Position numbers and translations under genes: made by a program. Shown here one piece after another: positions 24,799-31,148 of a DNA stretch of 31,148 nt (position 1 is its first letter; each line of letters starts with the position of its first letter). The notes under the pieces are model-generated. The model was not told where the DNA came from. It was given only the letters and a program-made list of their open reading frames with translations, and ran no database searches. The stretch comes from Actinomycetes bacterium (lineage in GTDB: Bacteria; Actinomycetota; Actinomycetes; Mycobacteriales; Mycobacteriaceae): positions 1 to 31,148 of the forward strand of contig JAEZDV010000086.1 in the NCBI GenBank assembly GCA_023417985.1. Reading direction: 5' to 3'.

Positions 24799-25496
24799 TG
24801 GCGGACGAAACGGATACGGACGGTCGCAGCGTCGACCTCCACAAGAACACCGGTTCGGGACCCGAGGCGTCGAACGTGGACGAAACCGGGGATGTGAAGG
24901 CGGCATCGCCCACACCCACACCCACGCCCACCGACGCTCCCGCAGCCGAGAAAGCTGCCGTCGAGGAACCCGCCGCGGCGGTCACTCCTCCGGCGGTCGC
25001 GGCACCTGCCGGGCCGAGATGGCCCAAGCGGGTGGTCGTGATCGCCTCGGTGCTTCTGATCGCCGTGATCGCGGCCGGTGTGTGGCTGCTCCTCGACCGG
25101 CAGTCCGCTGCCGAGCGCGACGAGCGACGAGCAGCGTTCGTGCAGGCAGCGAGACAGACGGTGCTGAACCTGACGACGATCCGGGCCGACTCGGCCGATG
25201 CCGACGTGCAACGGCTCATCGAGGGCGCGACCGGCGATTTCAAGGCCGAATTCGAAGGACGGGAAGGCCCGTTCGTCGAGGTCGTACAGCAGGCCGGTGT
25301 CACCACGGTCGGTGAGGTGCTCGAGGCCGGCATCCAGAACGAGGACGGTACGTGCGCGTCGTCGCTGGTGGCGTCCCGCGCGATGGTGAGCAACGCCGAC
25401 CAGACCGAACCCGAACCGCGCGACTTCCGTCTGCGGGTGACGATCTGCGACGAAAACGGCAGGCTGCTCGCGTCGAAAGTGGAGTTCGTGCCGTGA
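24798..25496 (+). CDS. mam4A: Mce-associated membrane protein Mam4A
   Basis: 232 residues. The N-terminal cytoplasmic part (1-75) is low-complexity, with acidic stretches and a (Pro-Thr)4 run, then Ala/Pro-rich sequence. One membrane helix follows (about 79-98, VVVIASVLLIAVIAAGVWLL). The C-terminal soluble domain of about 130 residues begins AAFVQAARQTVLNLTTI and resembles the NTF2-like domain of Mce-associated proteins. It has two Cys, in GTCAS and VTICDE. Mam proteins are accessory or stability factors of Mce systems. ATG 24798 overlaps the mce4F stop as TGATG. The position matches Rv3493c in M. tuberculosis. Confidence 0.88.
   Translation: MADETDTDGRSVDLHKNTGSGPEASNVDETGDVKAASPTPTPTPTDAPAAEKAAVEEPAAAVTPPAVAAPAGPRWPKRVVVIASVLLIAVIAAGVWLLLDRQSAAERDERRAAFVQAARQTVLNLTTIRADSADADVQRLIEGATGDFKAEFEGREGPFVEVVQQAGVTTVGEVLEAGIQNEDGTCASSLVASRAMVSNADQTEPEPRDFRLRVTICDENGRLLASKVEFVP
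24909..24932 (+). repeat. Short CCCACA-type hexanucleotide run in mam4A
   Basis: Four tandem hexamers (CCCACA, CCCACA, CCCACG, CCCACC) encode (Pro-Thr)4 in the cytoplasmic part of Mam4A. Repeat changes would stay in frame and alter only linker length. Confidence 0.8.
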
Positions 25497-26158
25497 CGGA
25501 AGACCGGAAGGACAAGCACGTGACGTCAGTCGACACCGGCAGCAAGTCGGACACCGGCAGCAAGACGGAGGCGGTCAGCAAGACGGGTACCGACACCGAG
25601 ACGGGAGCGGCGGGACCGGCGGCGGATGCTGCGGTGAACGCGGATACCCCCGGTACCTCCCAGGCAGACAGCGGACAGCCGTATCTGCGGCACGTCGCCA
25701 TCGGGTTGTCGGTCGTCGTGCTGGTGTTCGCGGTCCTCGTCGGCTGGCTCGCATACGGAGCGCGCGCGGACGCCGCCGCCGAAGCAGCCCGCACCGAAGC
25801 ACGGGTGGCGGCGGAAGAGCAGGCCGTCGCGATGCTCGCCTACGACTTCGACGAGGTCGACGACCAGATCGCCCTGGCGGGTGAGGGTCTCACCGGAGAT
25901 TTCCGCGACGAGTACACGAACCTGATGAAGAACGTCATCGCGCCCGGGGCCAAGGAGAAGGCCATCAGCGTCCAGGTGAGTGTGCAGGGATCATCGGTGG
26001 TCTCTGCCGACACCGACAGTGCGGTGACCCTGCTGTTCCTCAACCAGATCACGACGAGTTCGGAGAATCCGGAAGCGGTGAGCAGCGGCAGTCGCGTGCG
26101 AGTCGAACTCGAAAAGCACGACGACCGCTGGCTCGTGAGCCGGCTGACACCGATCTAG
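25493..26158 (+). CDS. mam4B: Mce-associated membrane protein Mam4B
   Basis: 221 residues from GTG 25493, which overlaps the mam4A stop as GTGA; an in-frame GTG at 25520 is an alternative. The N-terminal part is hydrophilic, rich in Thr, Gly, Ser and Lys, with two tandem DTGSK units. A membrane helix at about 65-86 (VAIGLSVVVLVFAVLVGWLA) is followed by a soluble domain with LAYDFDEVDDQIALAGEGL and a C-terminal DDRWLVSRLTPI. That end is typical of the NTF2-like Mam family. It is the last gene of the mce4 operon; the next gene converges with a gap of 26 bp. It corresponds to Rv3492c by position. Confidence 0.88.
   Translation: MTEDRKDKHVTSVDTGSKSDTGSKTEAVSKTGTDTETGAAGPAADAAVNADTPGTSQADSGQPYLRHVAIGLSVVVLVFAVLVGWLAYGARADAAAEAARTEARVAAEEQAVAMLAYDFDEVDDQIALAGEGLTGDFRDEYTNLMKNVIAPGAKEKAISVQVSVQGSSVVSADTDSAVTLLFLNQITTSSENPEAVSSGSRVRVELEKHDDRWLVSRLTPI
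25532..25567 (+). repeat. Two-copy 18-bp tandem repeat in mam4B
   Basis: GACACCGGCAGCAAG occurs twice (25532-25546 and 25550-25564) with an 18-bp period. It encodes DTGSKS-DTGSKT in the cytoplasmic lead of Mam4B. Confidence 0.85.
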
Positions 26159-26184
26159 GCTGCCCCCGCTTCCGGACCCTGCCG

Positions 26185-28296
26185 CTAGAGCACCGTGGCG
26201 ACGTTCCACGCGGAGTGGATCGCACCTTCGATGTAGCTCACGTCGGCCGCGTCACCCACGACGTGGATCTCCGGCACCCGGCCCTCGAGCTGCTCGGCGA
26301 GGGGTGCCGCAGCCGAGACACCCGACGCCACGACGACCATATCGGCTGGAGCGGTGAGGGTTTCGTCGCCGACGGAGAACGCGACGCTCTCGGCGGTGAT
26401 GCGTTCCACCCGGGCGCGGCGGTGAATCGTCACGCCCACTTCGCCGGCGTGCCGAACCGCCGTCCAGCGGCGCGGCATCGCCATCGGCAGACCGAGCTGG
26501 TCGCCGTCCTCGAGCAACGTCACCCGACGACCGCGTTCGGCGAGGAACTCCGCCAGCTCGAGACCGACGAGCGAACCACCGATCACGACGACGTCCTTAC
26601 CCATCGGCAGGAACTTGCGGGTGACCGCGCGGATTGCGCTCGGACTCTTCGTGATGCCCGAGAGCTTGCCGAGCCGCCCCATCGTGCGGAGGAACAGGGG
26701 TTGCTCCGACACATCCCCGGAGCCGGTCATCAGCGCTCGCAGCGTGTCGCCGGTATGCACGTGCGGGAGGTCGCCGCCGGGCACGTCCGGCCGGCCGCGC
26801 ACCGCGCCGGTCGCGATCACGACCGCATCGGGTGCGAGCGCCGCGACGGACTCCGCGGTGGCTTCGGTGTTCAGGCGCACCTCGATGCCGAGCCGTTCGA
26901 CCTCGGCCCGGAGCCAGTCGAGCAACCGTTCGTTGTCCGGGGTGGTGAGCGTCGAGAACCAGAGCGTGCCGCCCAGCCGATCCGACTTGTCGAGCACAGT
27001 CACGCGATGTCCACGCTCGGTGGCAACTCGTGCGACTTCCAGGCCACCCGGTCCCGCGCCCACCACCACGATGTGTTTGCGGGCGGACGAGGGTGTGAAC
27101 GGCAGCAACGTCTCGTTGCCGAGTGCAGGATTGACGGCGCAGATGGGGGTGTCGTCCCAGAAGTTCTCCTGGACGCAGACGTAGCAGTTGATGCACGGCC
27201 GCACCTGTTCCGGCGTGCCGGCCTTCAGCTTCCGGACCAGGTCGGGGTCCGCGAGCAGCTGGCGTCCCATCGCGACGAAATCGGCGGACCCGTCGGCGAT
27301 CGCCTTCTCGCCCACCTCCGGCAGCACCCGGCCCACGGCGATCACCGGGATCCCGACAGCTTTCTTCACTGCCGCGGCGAGTCCGGTGTAAGCGCCCACG
27401 GTGTTCGGGAGCGGCCCGTCGGTGAAGTTGGAGAACGGGTTCCGGCCCCACCCGGTGACGTGGATCGCGTCGGCTCCCGCGGCTTCGAACAGTGCCGACG
27501 CCCGGGCTGCCTCGTCGGTGCTGAGGCCGTCGGCTTCGCCGAATTCGCGTCCGGCGATGCGGACAAGGATCGCGAGGGAGTCGCCGACCTCGGCCTTGAC
27601 CGCGCGGATGACCTCACACGCGAGGCGGGCGCGGTTCTCGAGCGACCCGCCGTATTCGTCGGTACGTCGATTATCGGCGCGGCTCAGGAAGGCACCGAGC
27701 ACATAGCCGTGTGCGCAGTGGATTTCGACGGCGTCCGCACCCGCAGCTTTCACGCGGCCGGCGGCTTCTGCAAAGCATCGCGTCAGCCAGGCGAGGTCCT
27801 CGACGGTGGCTTCGTGGTACTCGGCCGCCTTACCCGCCGTAACGGAAGCCATCTTCCGGAGTTCCTCGCCGGTGTTGTCGGCGAGGGCGCTGAGGTCGGG
27901 ACTGCTGTTCGGGGTCGACGGAACCAGCAGCGGCCGATCGTTGACGGTGTCGATCCGGGCGACCTTGCCGTGGTGCGTCATCTGTACGCACAGCGCGCTT
28001 CCCGCTTCGTGGACGGCGTCGGCCAACGCGGTGAGTCCCGGAATGAACCTGTCCTCCGACAGCCCGGGTTCCTTGGTGCTGGCGCAGCCGAGCGGGTAGG
28101 CGACGGCGCAGCATCCGGTGATGATCATCCCGGTTCCGCCCTGGGCACGGGCGACGAAATGGTCGATGTCGCCCTGTTCGATCTCACCGTCGTCACACAG
28201 GTTCATGTCCATGGCGGGCAGGACGACCCGGTTGCGTAGTGCCACCGGCCCGATGCTGCCGGGGGAAAGGAGATGGGGAAAGGTGTCGGTCGTCAC
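26185..28296 (-). CDS. FadH-like Fe-S flavoprotein (old yellow enzyme plus FAD/NAD domain)
   Basis: 703 residues in the three-part layout of 2,4-dienoyl-CoA reductase and trimethylamine dehydrogenase. An FMN-binding barrel (about 1-360) contains HCAHGYVLGAFLSRADNRRT. A cluster motif follows with Cys368, 371, 374 and 386. An FAD/NAD(P) region then has GAGPGG at 413-418 and a second dinucleotide fold at VVVIGGSLVGLELAE. Family members pass electrons from NAD(P)H through FAD and [4Fe-4S] to FMN and reduce an activated double bond. The Cys spacing C-x2-C-x2-C-x11-C differs from the C-x2-C-x3-C-x11-C of E. coli FadH. The substrate may be an unsaturated acyl-CoA or a steroid enone; this is inference. 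It converges with mam4B and lies 65 bp after otsA. No KstR-type box was found before it. Confidence 0.85.
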   Translation of the reverse strand: MTTDTFPHLLSPGSIGPVALRNRVVLPAMDMNLCDDGEIEQGDIDHFVARAQGGTGMIITGCCAVAYPLGCASTKEPGLSEDRFIPGLTALADAVHEAGSALCVQMTHHGKVARIDTVNDRPLLVPSTPNSSPDLSALADNTGEELRKMASVTAGKAAEYHEATVEDLAWLTRCFAEAAGRVKAAGADAVEIHCAHGYVLGAFLSRADNRRTDEYGGSLENRARLACEVIRAVKAEVGDSLAILVRIAGREFGEADGLSTDEAARASALFEAAGADAIHVTGWGRNPFSNFTDGPLPNTVGAYTGLAAAVKKAVGIPVIAVGRVLPEVGEKAIADGSADFVAMGRQLLADPDLVRKLKAGTPEQVRPCINCYVCVQENFWDDTPICAVNPALGNETLLPFTPSSARKHIVVVGAGPGGLEVARVATERGHRVTVLDKSDRLGGTLWFSTLTTPDNERLLDWLRAEVERLGIEVRLNTEATAESVAALAPDAVVIATGAVRGRPDVPGGDLPHVHTGDTLRALMTGSGDVSEQPLFLRTMGRLGKLSGITKSPSAIRAVTRKFLPMGKDVVVIGGSLVGLELAEFLAERGRRVTLLEDGDQLGLPMAMPRRWTAVRHAGEVGVTIHRRARVERITAESVAFSVGDETLTAPADMVVVASGVSAAAPLAEQLEGRVPEIHVVGDAADVSYIEGAIHSAWNVATVL

Positions 28297-28361
28297 GCCC
28301 AGACGCTATGCAAAGACGATGTGGCCGGTCGCGCAATTCCACTCAGTGGGATCCCCGACTG

Positions 28362-29873
28362 CTACCCGGCGCTTCCCGAGCCGCCTTCCCCGGGGGTGAT
28401 GAGCGCGGGTCCGGCAGCACCGGAGTGGGACAGTGCGTCGAGGAATGAGCGCGCCCAACGATCGACGTCGTGGGTGAGCACCTGGCGGCGCAGTGCGCGC
28501 ATCGCCTTGCGTCCTTCCTCGCGCGGCTGTTCGATCGCGGCCTGCATCTTGTCCTTGACGTTCTCCAGGTCGTGCGGGTTGCACAGGAACGCCTGTCGCA
28601 GTTCGGCTGCCGCACCCGTGAATTCGCTGAGCACCAGCGAACCGCCCAGGTCGCTGCGGCACGCGACGTACTCCTTCGCGACGAGATTCATCCCGTCGCG
28701 CAACGGCGTCACCAGCATCACGTCGGCGGCGACGAAGAACGCGATGAGTTCCTCGCGGGGGACCGGACGGTGGATGTAGTGCACGACCGGGCGCCCTACC
28801 TCGGCGTACTCACCGTTGATACGGCTGACCATGCGCTCGATCTCGCCGCGCATGTGCACATACGATTCGACGCGCTCGCGACTCGGAGTCGCAAGCTGGA
28901 CCATGACGGTGCGGGACGGATCGACCCGGCCCTCGGCGAGGAGTTCGTTGAGGGCATCGAGGCGGACGTCGATCCCCTTGGTGTAATCCAGGCGGTCGAC
29001 GCCCAGCAGGATCTTGTCCGGGTTTCCGAGTTCCTTCCGGATCGCCTTGGCCCGGTCGCGGATCGCCTTGCTGCGCGACTGCTCGTCGAGTTCACCCGAC
29101 GCGATGGAGATCGGGAAGGCGCCGACGCGGACGGAACGGAATCCGACCTGGACCACGCCCAGCTTCGAGCGCACACCGATGTTTCCGCGGGAGGTCTGAT
29201 GCCCGGCGAGCCGGCCCGCCAGATAGAGGAAGTTCTGTGCGCCGCCGGGCAGGTGGAAGCCGATGAGGTCGGCTCCGAGCAGGCCCTCGACGATCTCGGT
29301 ACGCCAGGGCATCTGCATGAACAGTTCGACCGGTGGGAACGGAATGTGCAGAAAGAAGCCGATGGTGAGATCGGGCCGCAGCATCCGCAGCATCTTCGGG
29401 ACCAGCTGGAGCTGGTAGTCCTGGATCCACACCGTGGCGTTCGGTGCCGCAGCCTTCGCCGCTGCCTCCGCGAAACGCCGGTTGACGTCGACGTACACGT
29501 TCCACCATTCGCGCCGGTATTCCGGGCGGACGATGACGTCGTGATAGAGGGGCCACAAGGTGGCGTTGGAGAAGCCCTCGTAGTAGTCGGCGATCTCGTC
29601 CGTGCTCAGGGGAACCGAGTAGAGCGTGAGTTCGTCCTCGACGATGACACCGGCATCGACGTCGGCCACCCCGGCCCAGCCGACCCAGGCTCCGTGGTTG
29701 GAGCGCAGGATCGGTTCGAGCGCGGTGACGAGACCGCCGGGGCTGCGCTTCCATCGGGTCGTGCCGTCCGGCAAGCGTTCCAGATCCACCGGCAGGCGAT
29801 TGGCTACGACGACGAAGTCGGACGGGGTGATCGACTCGGATTCTTCGGTCGCAGCCGCGTCGCCTGCTGTCAC
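28362..29873 (-). CDS. otsA: Trehalose-6-phosphate synthase OtsA
   Basis: 503 residues of the GT20 glycosyltransferase family, close to mycobacterial OtsA (about 500). It joins glucose from a nucleotide donor to glucose-6-phosphate. Family motifs are present: FVVVANRLPVDL with WKRSPGGLVTAL near the start, VWIQDYQLQLVP, FFLHIPFPP, GADLIGFHLPG, and VDRLDYTKGIDVRLDAL in the donor-binding half. The C-terminus includes TPLRDGMNLVAKEYVAC, another nucleotide-sugar site. The start is GTG 29873. Trehalose is needed for the mycolyl carriers of this group. The gene flanks mce4 in convergent orientation, as in M. tuberculosis (otsA, Rv3490). Confidence 0.95.
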   Translation of the reverse strand: MTAGDAAATEESESITPSDFVVVANRLPVDLERLPDGTTRWKRSPGGLVTALEPILRSNHGAWVGWAGVADVDAGVIVEDELTLYSVPLSTDEIADYYEGFSNATLWPLYHDVIVRPEYRREWWNVYVDVNRRFAEAAAKAAAPNATVWIQDYQLQLVPKMLRMLRPDLTIGFFLHIPFPPVELFMQMPWRTEIVEGLLGADLIGFHLPGGAQNFLYLAGRLAGHQTSRGNIGVRSKLGVVQVGFRSVRVGAFPISIASGELDEQSRSKAIRDRAKAIRKELGNPDKILLGVDRLDYTKGIDVRLDALNELLAEGRVDPSRTVMVQLATPSRERVESYVHMRGEIERMVSRINGEYAEVGRPVVHYIHRPVPREELIAFFVAADVMLVTPLRDGMNLVAKEYVACRSDLGGSLVLSEFTGAAAELRQAFLCNPHDLENVKDKMQAAIEQPREEGRKAMRALRRQVLTHDVDRWARSFLDALSHSGAAGPALITPGEGGSGSAG

Positions 29874-29924
29874 GTCGTGTCCTCTCGAAGGGCGGTCCGG
29901 TGGAACTGTCGATGCTGTCGGCTG

Positions 29925-30095
29925 TCAGTGCTTGTCGACCGGGCCGATGCCCAGCATCGACAACAACATGCGGCACTCGTCCGCATTTTCGGCGTAGGCA
30001 GCGACGACGCGCTGTGCCTGTCGTGCGGTCTCGTCGGCGACGGGTTCGAGGTCGTCGTCGGCGAGAACGTCGGGGGTGGTGGGGTCCGCGGTCAT
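29925..30095 (-). CDS. Small uncharacterised protein upstream of otsA
   Basis: 56 residues from ATG 30095, preceded by GGGAGGAAC on the minus strand, a strong ribosome site. The N-terminal half is acidic. The C-terminal half is a predicted helix with AQRVVAAYAENADECRMLL followed by SMLGIGP. The single Cys lies in the DECRMLL motif. I recognise this end as typical of small actinobacterial hypothetical proteins but know no function. It is 51 bp upstream of otsA in the same direction and may share its transcript. A longer frame to 30134 lacks a ribosome site. Confidence 0.65.
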   Translation of the reverse strand: MTADPTTPDVLADDDLEPVADETARQAQRVVAAYAENADECRMLLSMLGIGPVDKH

Positions 30096-30182
30096 GTGTT
30101 CCTCCCGGGGTTGCTGCTCGGCGCGAGCACGCATCTACCCCGACTCTAGGAGAGTGGCAGGCCGAGGCGCCACCCGCCGGGG

Positions 30183-30222
30183 GCTGTAACGATCATGACG
30201 CGCGTGCTGTAGCGATCGTCAC
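30183..30222. repeat. Imperfect 17-bp direct repeat in a divergent promoter region
   Basis: GCTGTAACGATCATGAC (30183-30199) and GCTGTAGCGATCGTCAC (30206-30222) agree at 14 of 17 bases and start 23 bp apart, about two helical turns. They lie between the small minus-strand gene and the plus-strand hydrolase. They may be paired operator sites; no regulator is encoded nearby. Confidence 0.45.
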
Positions 30223-30311
30223 CGAAAGCCCTGGCGGTACCGTTGTGCCGATAGCGCACGCGTTCGGCGCATGTGCGCGCTCGTTCCCCGCACTCCTCGA
30301 GGAAGGTTTCC

Positions 30312-31112
30312 ATGCCCATTGCGACGATCAACGGCATCCCCCTGAACTACCAGGTCAAGGGATCCGGCGACCTCGTGGTTCTCGTCATGGGAACCGGTAG
30401 CCCCGGCAGGGTATGGGATCTGCATCAGGTACCCGCGCTGGTGAAGGCCGGTTACCGGGTCGCCACCTTCGACAACCGGGGGATTGCGCCGTCGGGGGAG
30501 AGCCTCGGCGGGATGACTATCCACGACCTCGTCGCCGACACGGCAGGTCTTATCGAGTTGCTCGGCGGTCCGGCACACGTCGTCGGCACTTCGATGGGAG
30601 CGCGCGTCGCGCAGGAACTGACGCTCGCTCGTCCGGAACTCGTGCGCAAAGCGGTGTTCCTCGCCGGGCATGCGCGGATGGACATGTTCCAGATGACGCT
30701 GACCGAGGGTGAGCGGCAGTTGTACGACAGCGGGGTCGAGCTGCCGCCCAAGTACCAGGCCGCGGTGACCGCGGTGATGAACTTGTCGCCCGCCTCGCTC
30801 GCCGACGAGAACACCGCCCGCGACTGGCTCGACGTGTTCGAGTTCAGCGGGGGCAAGATGTCGCCCGGCGTGCGCGCACAGCTCGGAATGGACCGTGAGT
30901 TCGATCGACGGGCCGCGTACCGGCAGATCACGAAGCCGTGCCTCGCGGTGGGTTTCGCGGACGACCGAATGATTCCCGCGTACCTCTCACGGGAGGTCGC
31001 TGCCGCGATTCCCGGGGCGCGATACGAGGAAATCCCGGACGCGGGTCACTACGGATATCTCGAGCGTCCCGAGGTGGTCAACAAGGTGCTGCTGGACTTC
31101 CTGGCGTCCTGA
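30312..31112 (+). CDS. Alpha/beta-fold hydrolase
   Basis: 266 residues of the alpha/beta hydrolase superfamily. The nucleophile is Ser94 in GTSMGA, the acid is probably Asp217 or Asp218 in GFADDRM, and the catalytic His is His246 in AGHYGYLERP. The oxyanion region is VMGTGSPGRVW (25-35). A lid region of about 60 residues lies between strands 6 and 7. Candidate activities include esterase, lactonase or C-C bond hydrolase; the sequence alone does not decide. The start ATG 30312 follows GAGGAAGG (30299-30306). It is divergent from the otsA group and has no KstR-type box, so a steroid role is not supported. Confidence 0.88.
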   Translation: MPIATINGIPLNYQVKGSGDLVVLVMGTGSPGRVWDLHQVPALVKAGYRVATFDNRGIAPSGESLGGMTIHDLVADTAGLIELLGGPAHVVGTSMGARVAQELTLARPELVRKAVFLAGHARMDMFQMTLTEGERQLYDSGVELPPKYQAAVTAVMNLSPASLADENTARDWLDVFEFSGGKMSPGVRAQLGMDREFDRRAAYRQITKPCLAVGFADDRMIPAYLSREVAAAIPGARYEEIPDAGHYGYLERPEVVNKVLLDFLAS

Positions 31113-31148
31113 CAGACCGGGGTATCGACGCGACGAGTGCGGCGGGAT

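Noticed and set aside
26215..28239. A 674-codon plus-strand frame opposite the FadH-like gene
   Set aside because: It is antisense to a protein with intact FMN, Fe-S and FAD motifs, and is itself rich in Arg, Gly and Asp without a fold signature.
28333..28352. Short symmetric TCCACT-C-AGTGGGA element between otsA and the FadH-like gene
   Set aside because: With a realistic loop only about four pairs remain, so it is too weak to call a terminator or operator.
1..31148. CRISPR arrays, tRNA or rRNA genes, insertion sequences, prophage or toxin-antitoxin genes
   Set aside because: No repeat-spacer pattern, tRNA-like cloverleaf, transposase or terminal inverted repeats were seen. Coding density and codon style look uniform, with no clear island boundary around the second mce operon.

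Overview
The window is high-GC actinobacterial DNA, most likely Rhodococcus or a close mycolic-acid relative. This rests on the gene content: complete Mce transporter operons, FadE/FadD steroid side-chain genes, OtsA, many GTG starts and ATGA/GTGA stop-start overlaps. Gene order from 10.2 kb to 29.9 kb follows the Mycobacterium tuberculosis mce4 locus as I know it (otsA ... mce4 ... hsd4A, fdxD, fadE26, fadE27, fadD17). Species is not determined.

Layout. (1) 1-1.7 kb: the 3' end of a class III CoA-transferase gene, then a flavin-dependent NPD-type oxidoreductase preceded by a perfect KstR-type box. (2) 1.8-14.2 kb, minus strand: an apparent ten-or-more-gene operon reading fadE26-fadE27-fadD17-yrbEA-yrbEB-mceA-B-C-D-E-F. 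This places a complete second mce transporter directly behind the steroid side-chain genes. (3) 14.2-26.2 kb, plus strand: fdxD, hsd4A, then after a 427-bp regulatory gap supA-supB-mce4ABCDEF-mam4A-mam4B. (4) 26.2-31.1 kb: a FadH-like Fe-S flavoprotein, otsA and a 56-residue protein on the minus strand, then a divergent alpha/beta hydrolase.

How it fits together. The mce4 products should form an envelope-spanning importer for cholesterol or related sterols. FadD17 loads CoA onto side-chain acids, FadE26/FadE27 desaturates the acyl-CoA, Hsd4A is a hydroxysteroid/hydroxyacyl-CoA dehydrogenase, and FdxD is a small electron carrier. Boxes of the form TnnAACnnGTTnnA, the known KstR operator pattern, lie before the flavin oxidoreductase, between fadE26 and fdxD, before hsd4A and before supA. 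In three cases the box sits between recognisable -35 and -10 hexamers spaced by 17 bp, which explains repression in the absence of a steroid inducer.

The most notable feature is the second mce operon. Its permease is close to SupA, it lacks Mce-associated (Mam) genes, and it appears co-transcribed with fadE26-fadE27-fadD17. The locus would thus carry two related importers on divergent transcripts from one control region. No mceG-type ATPase, tRNA, rRNA, CRISPR array or insertion sequence was seen.
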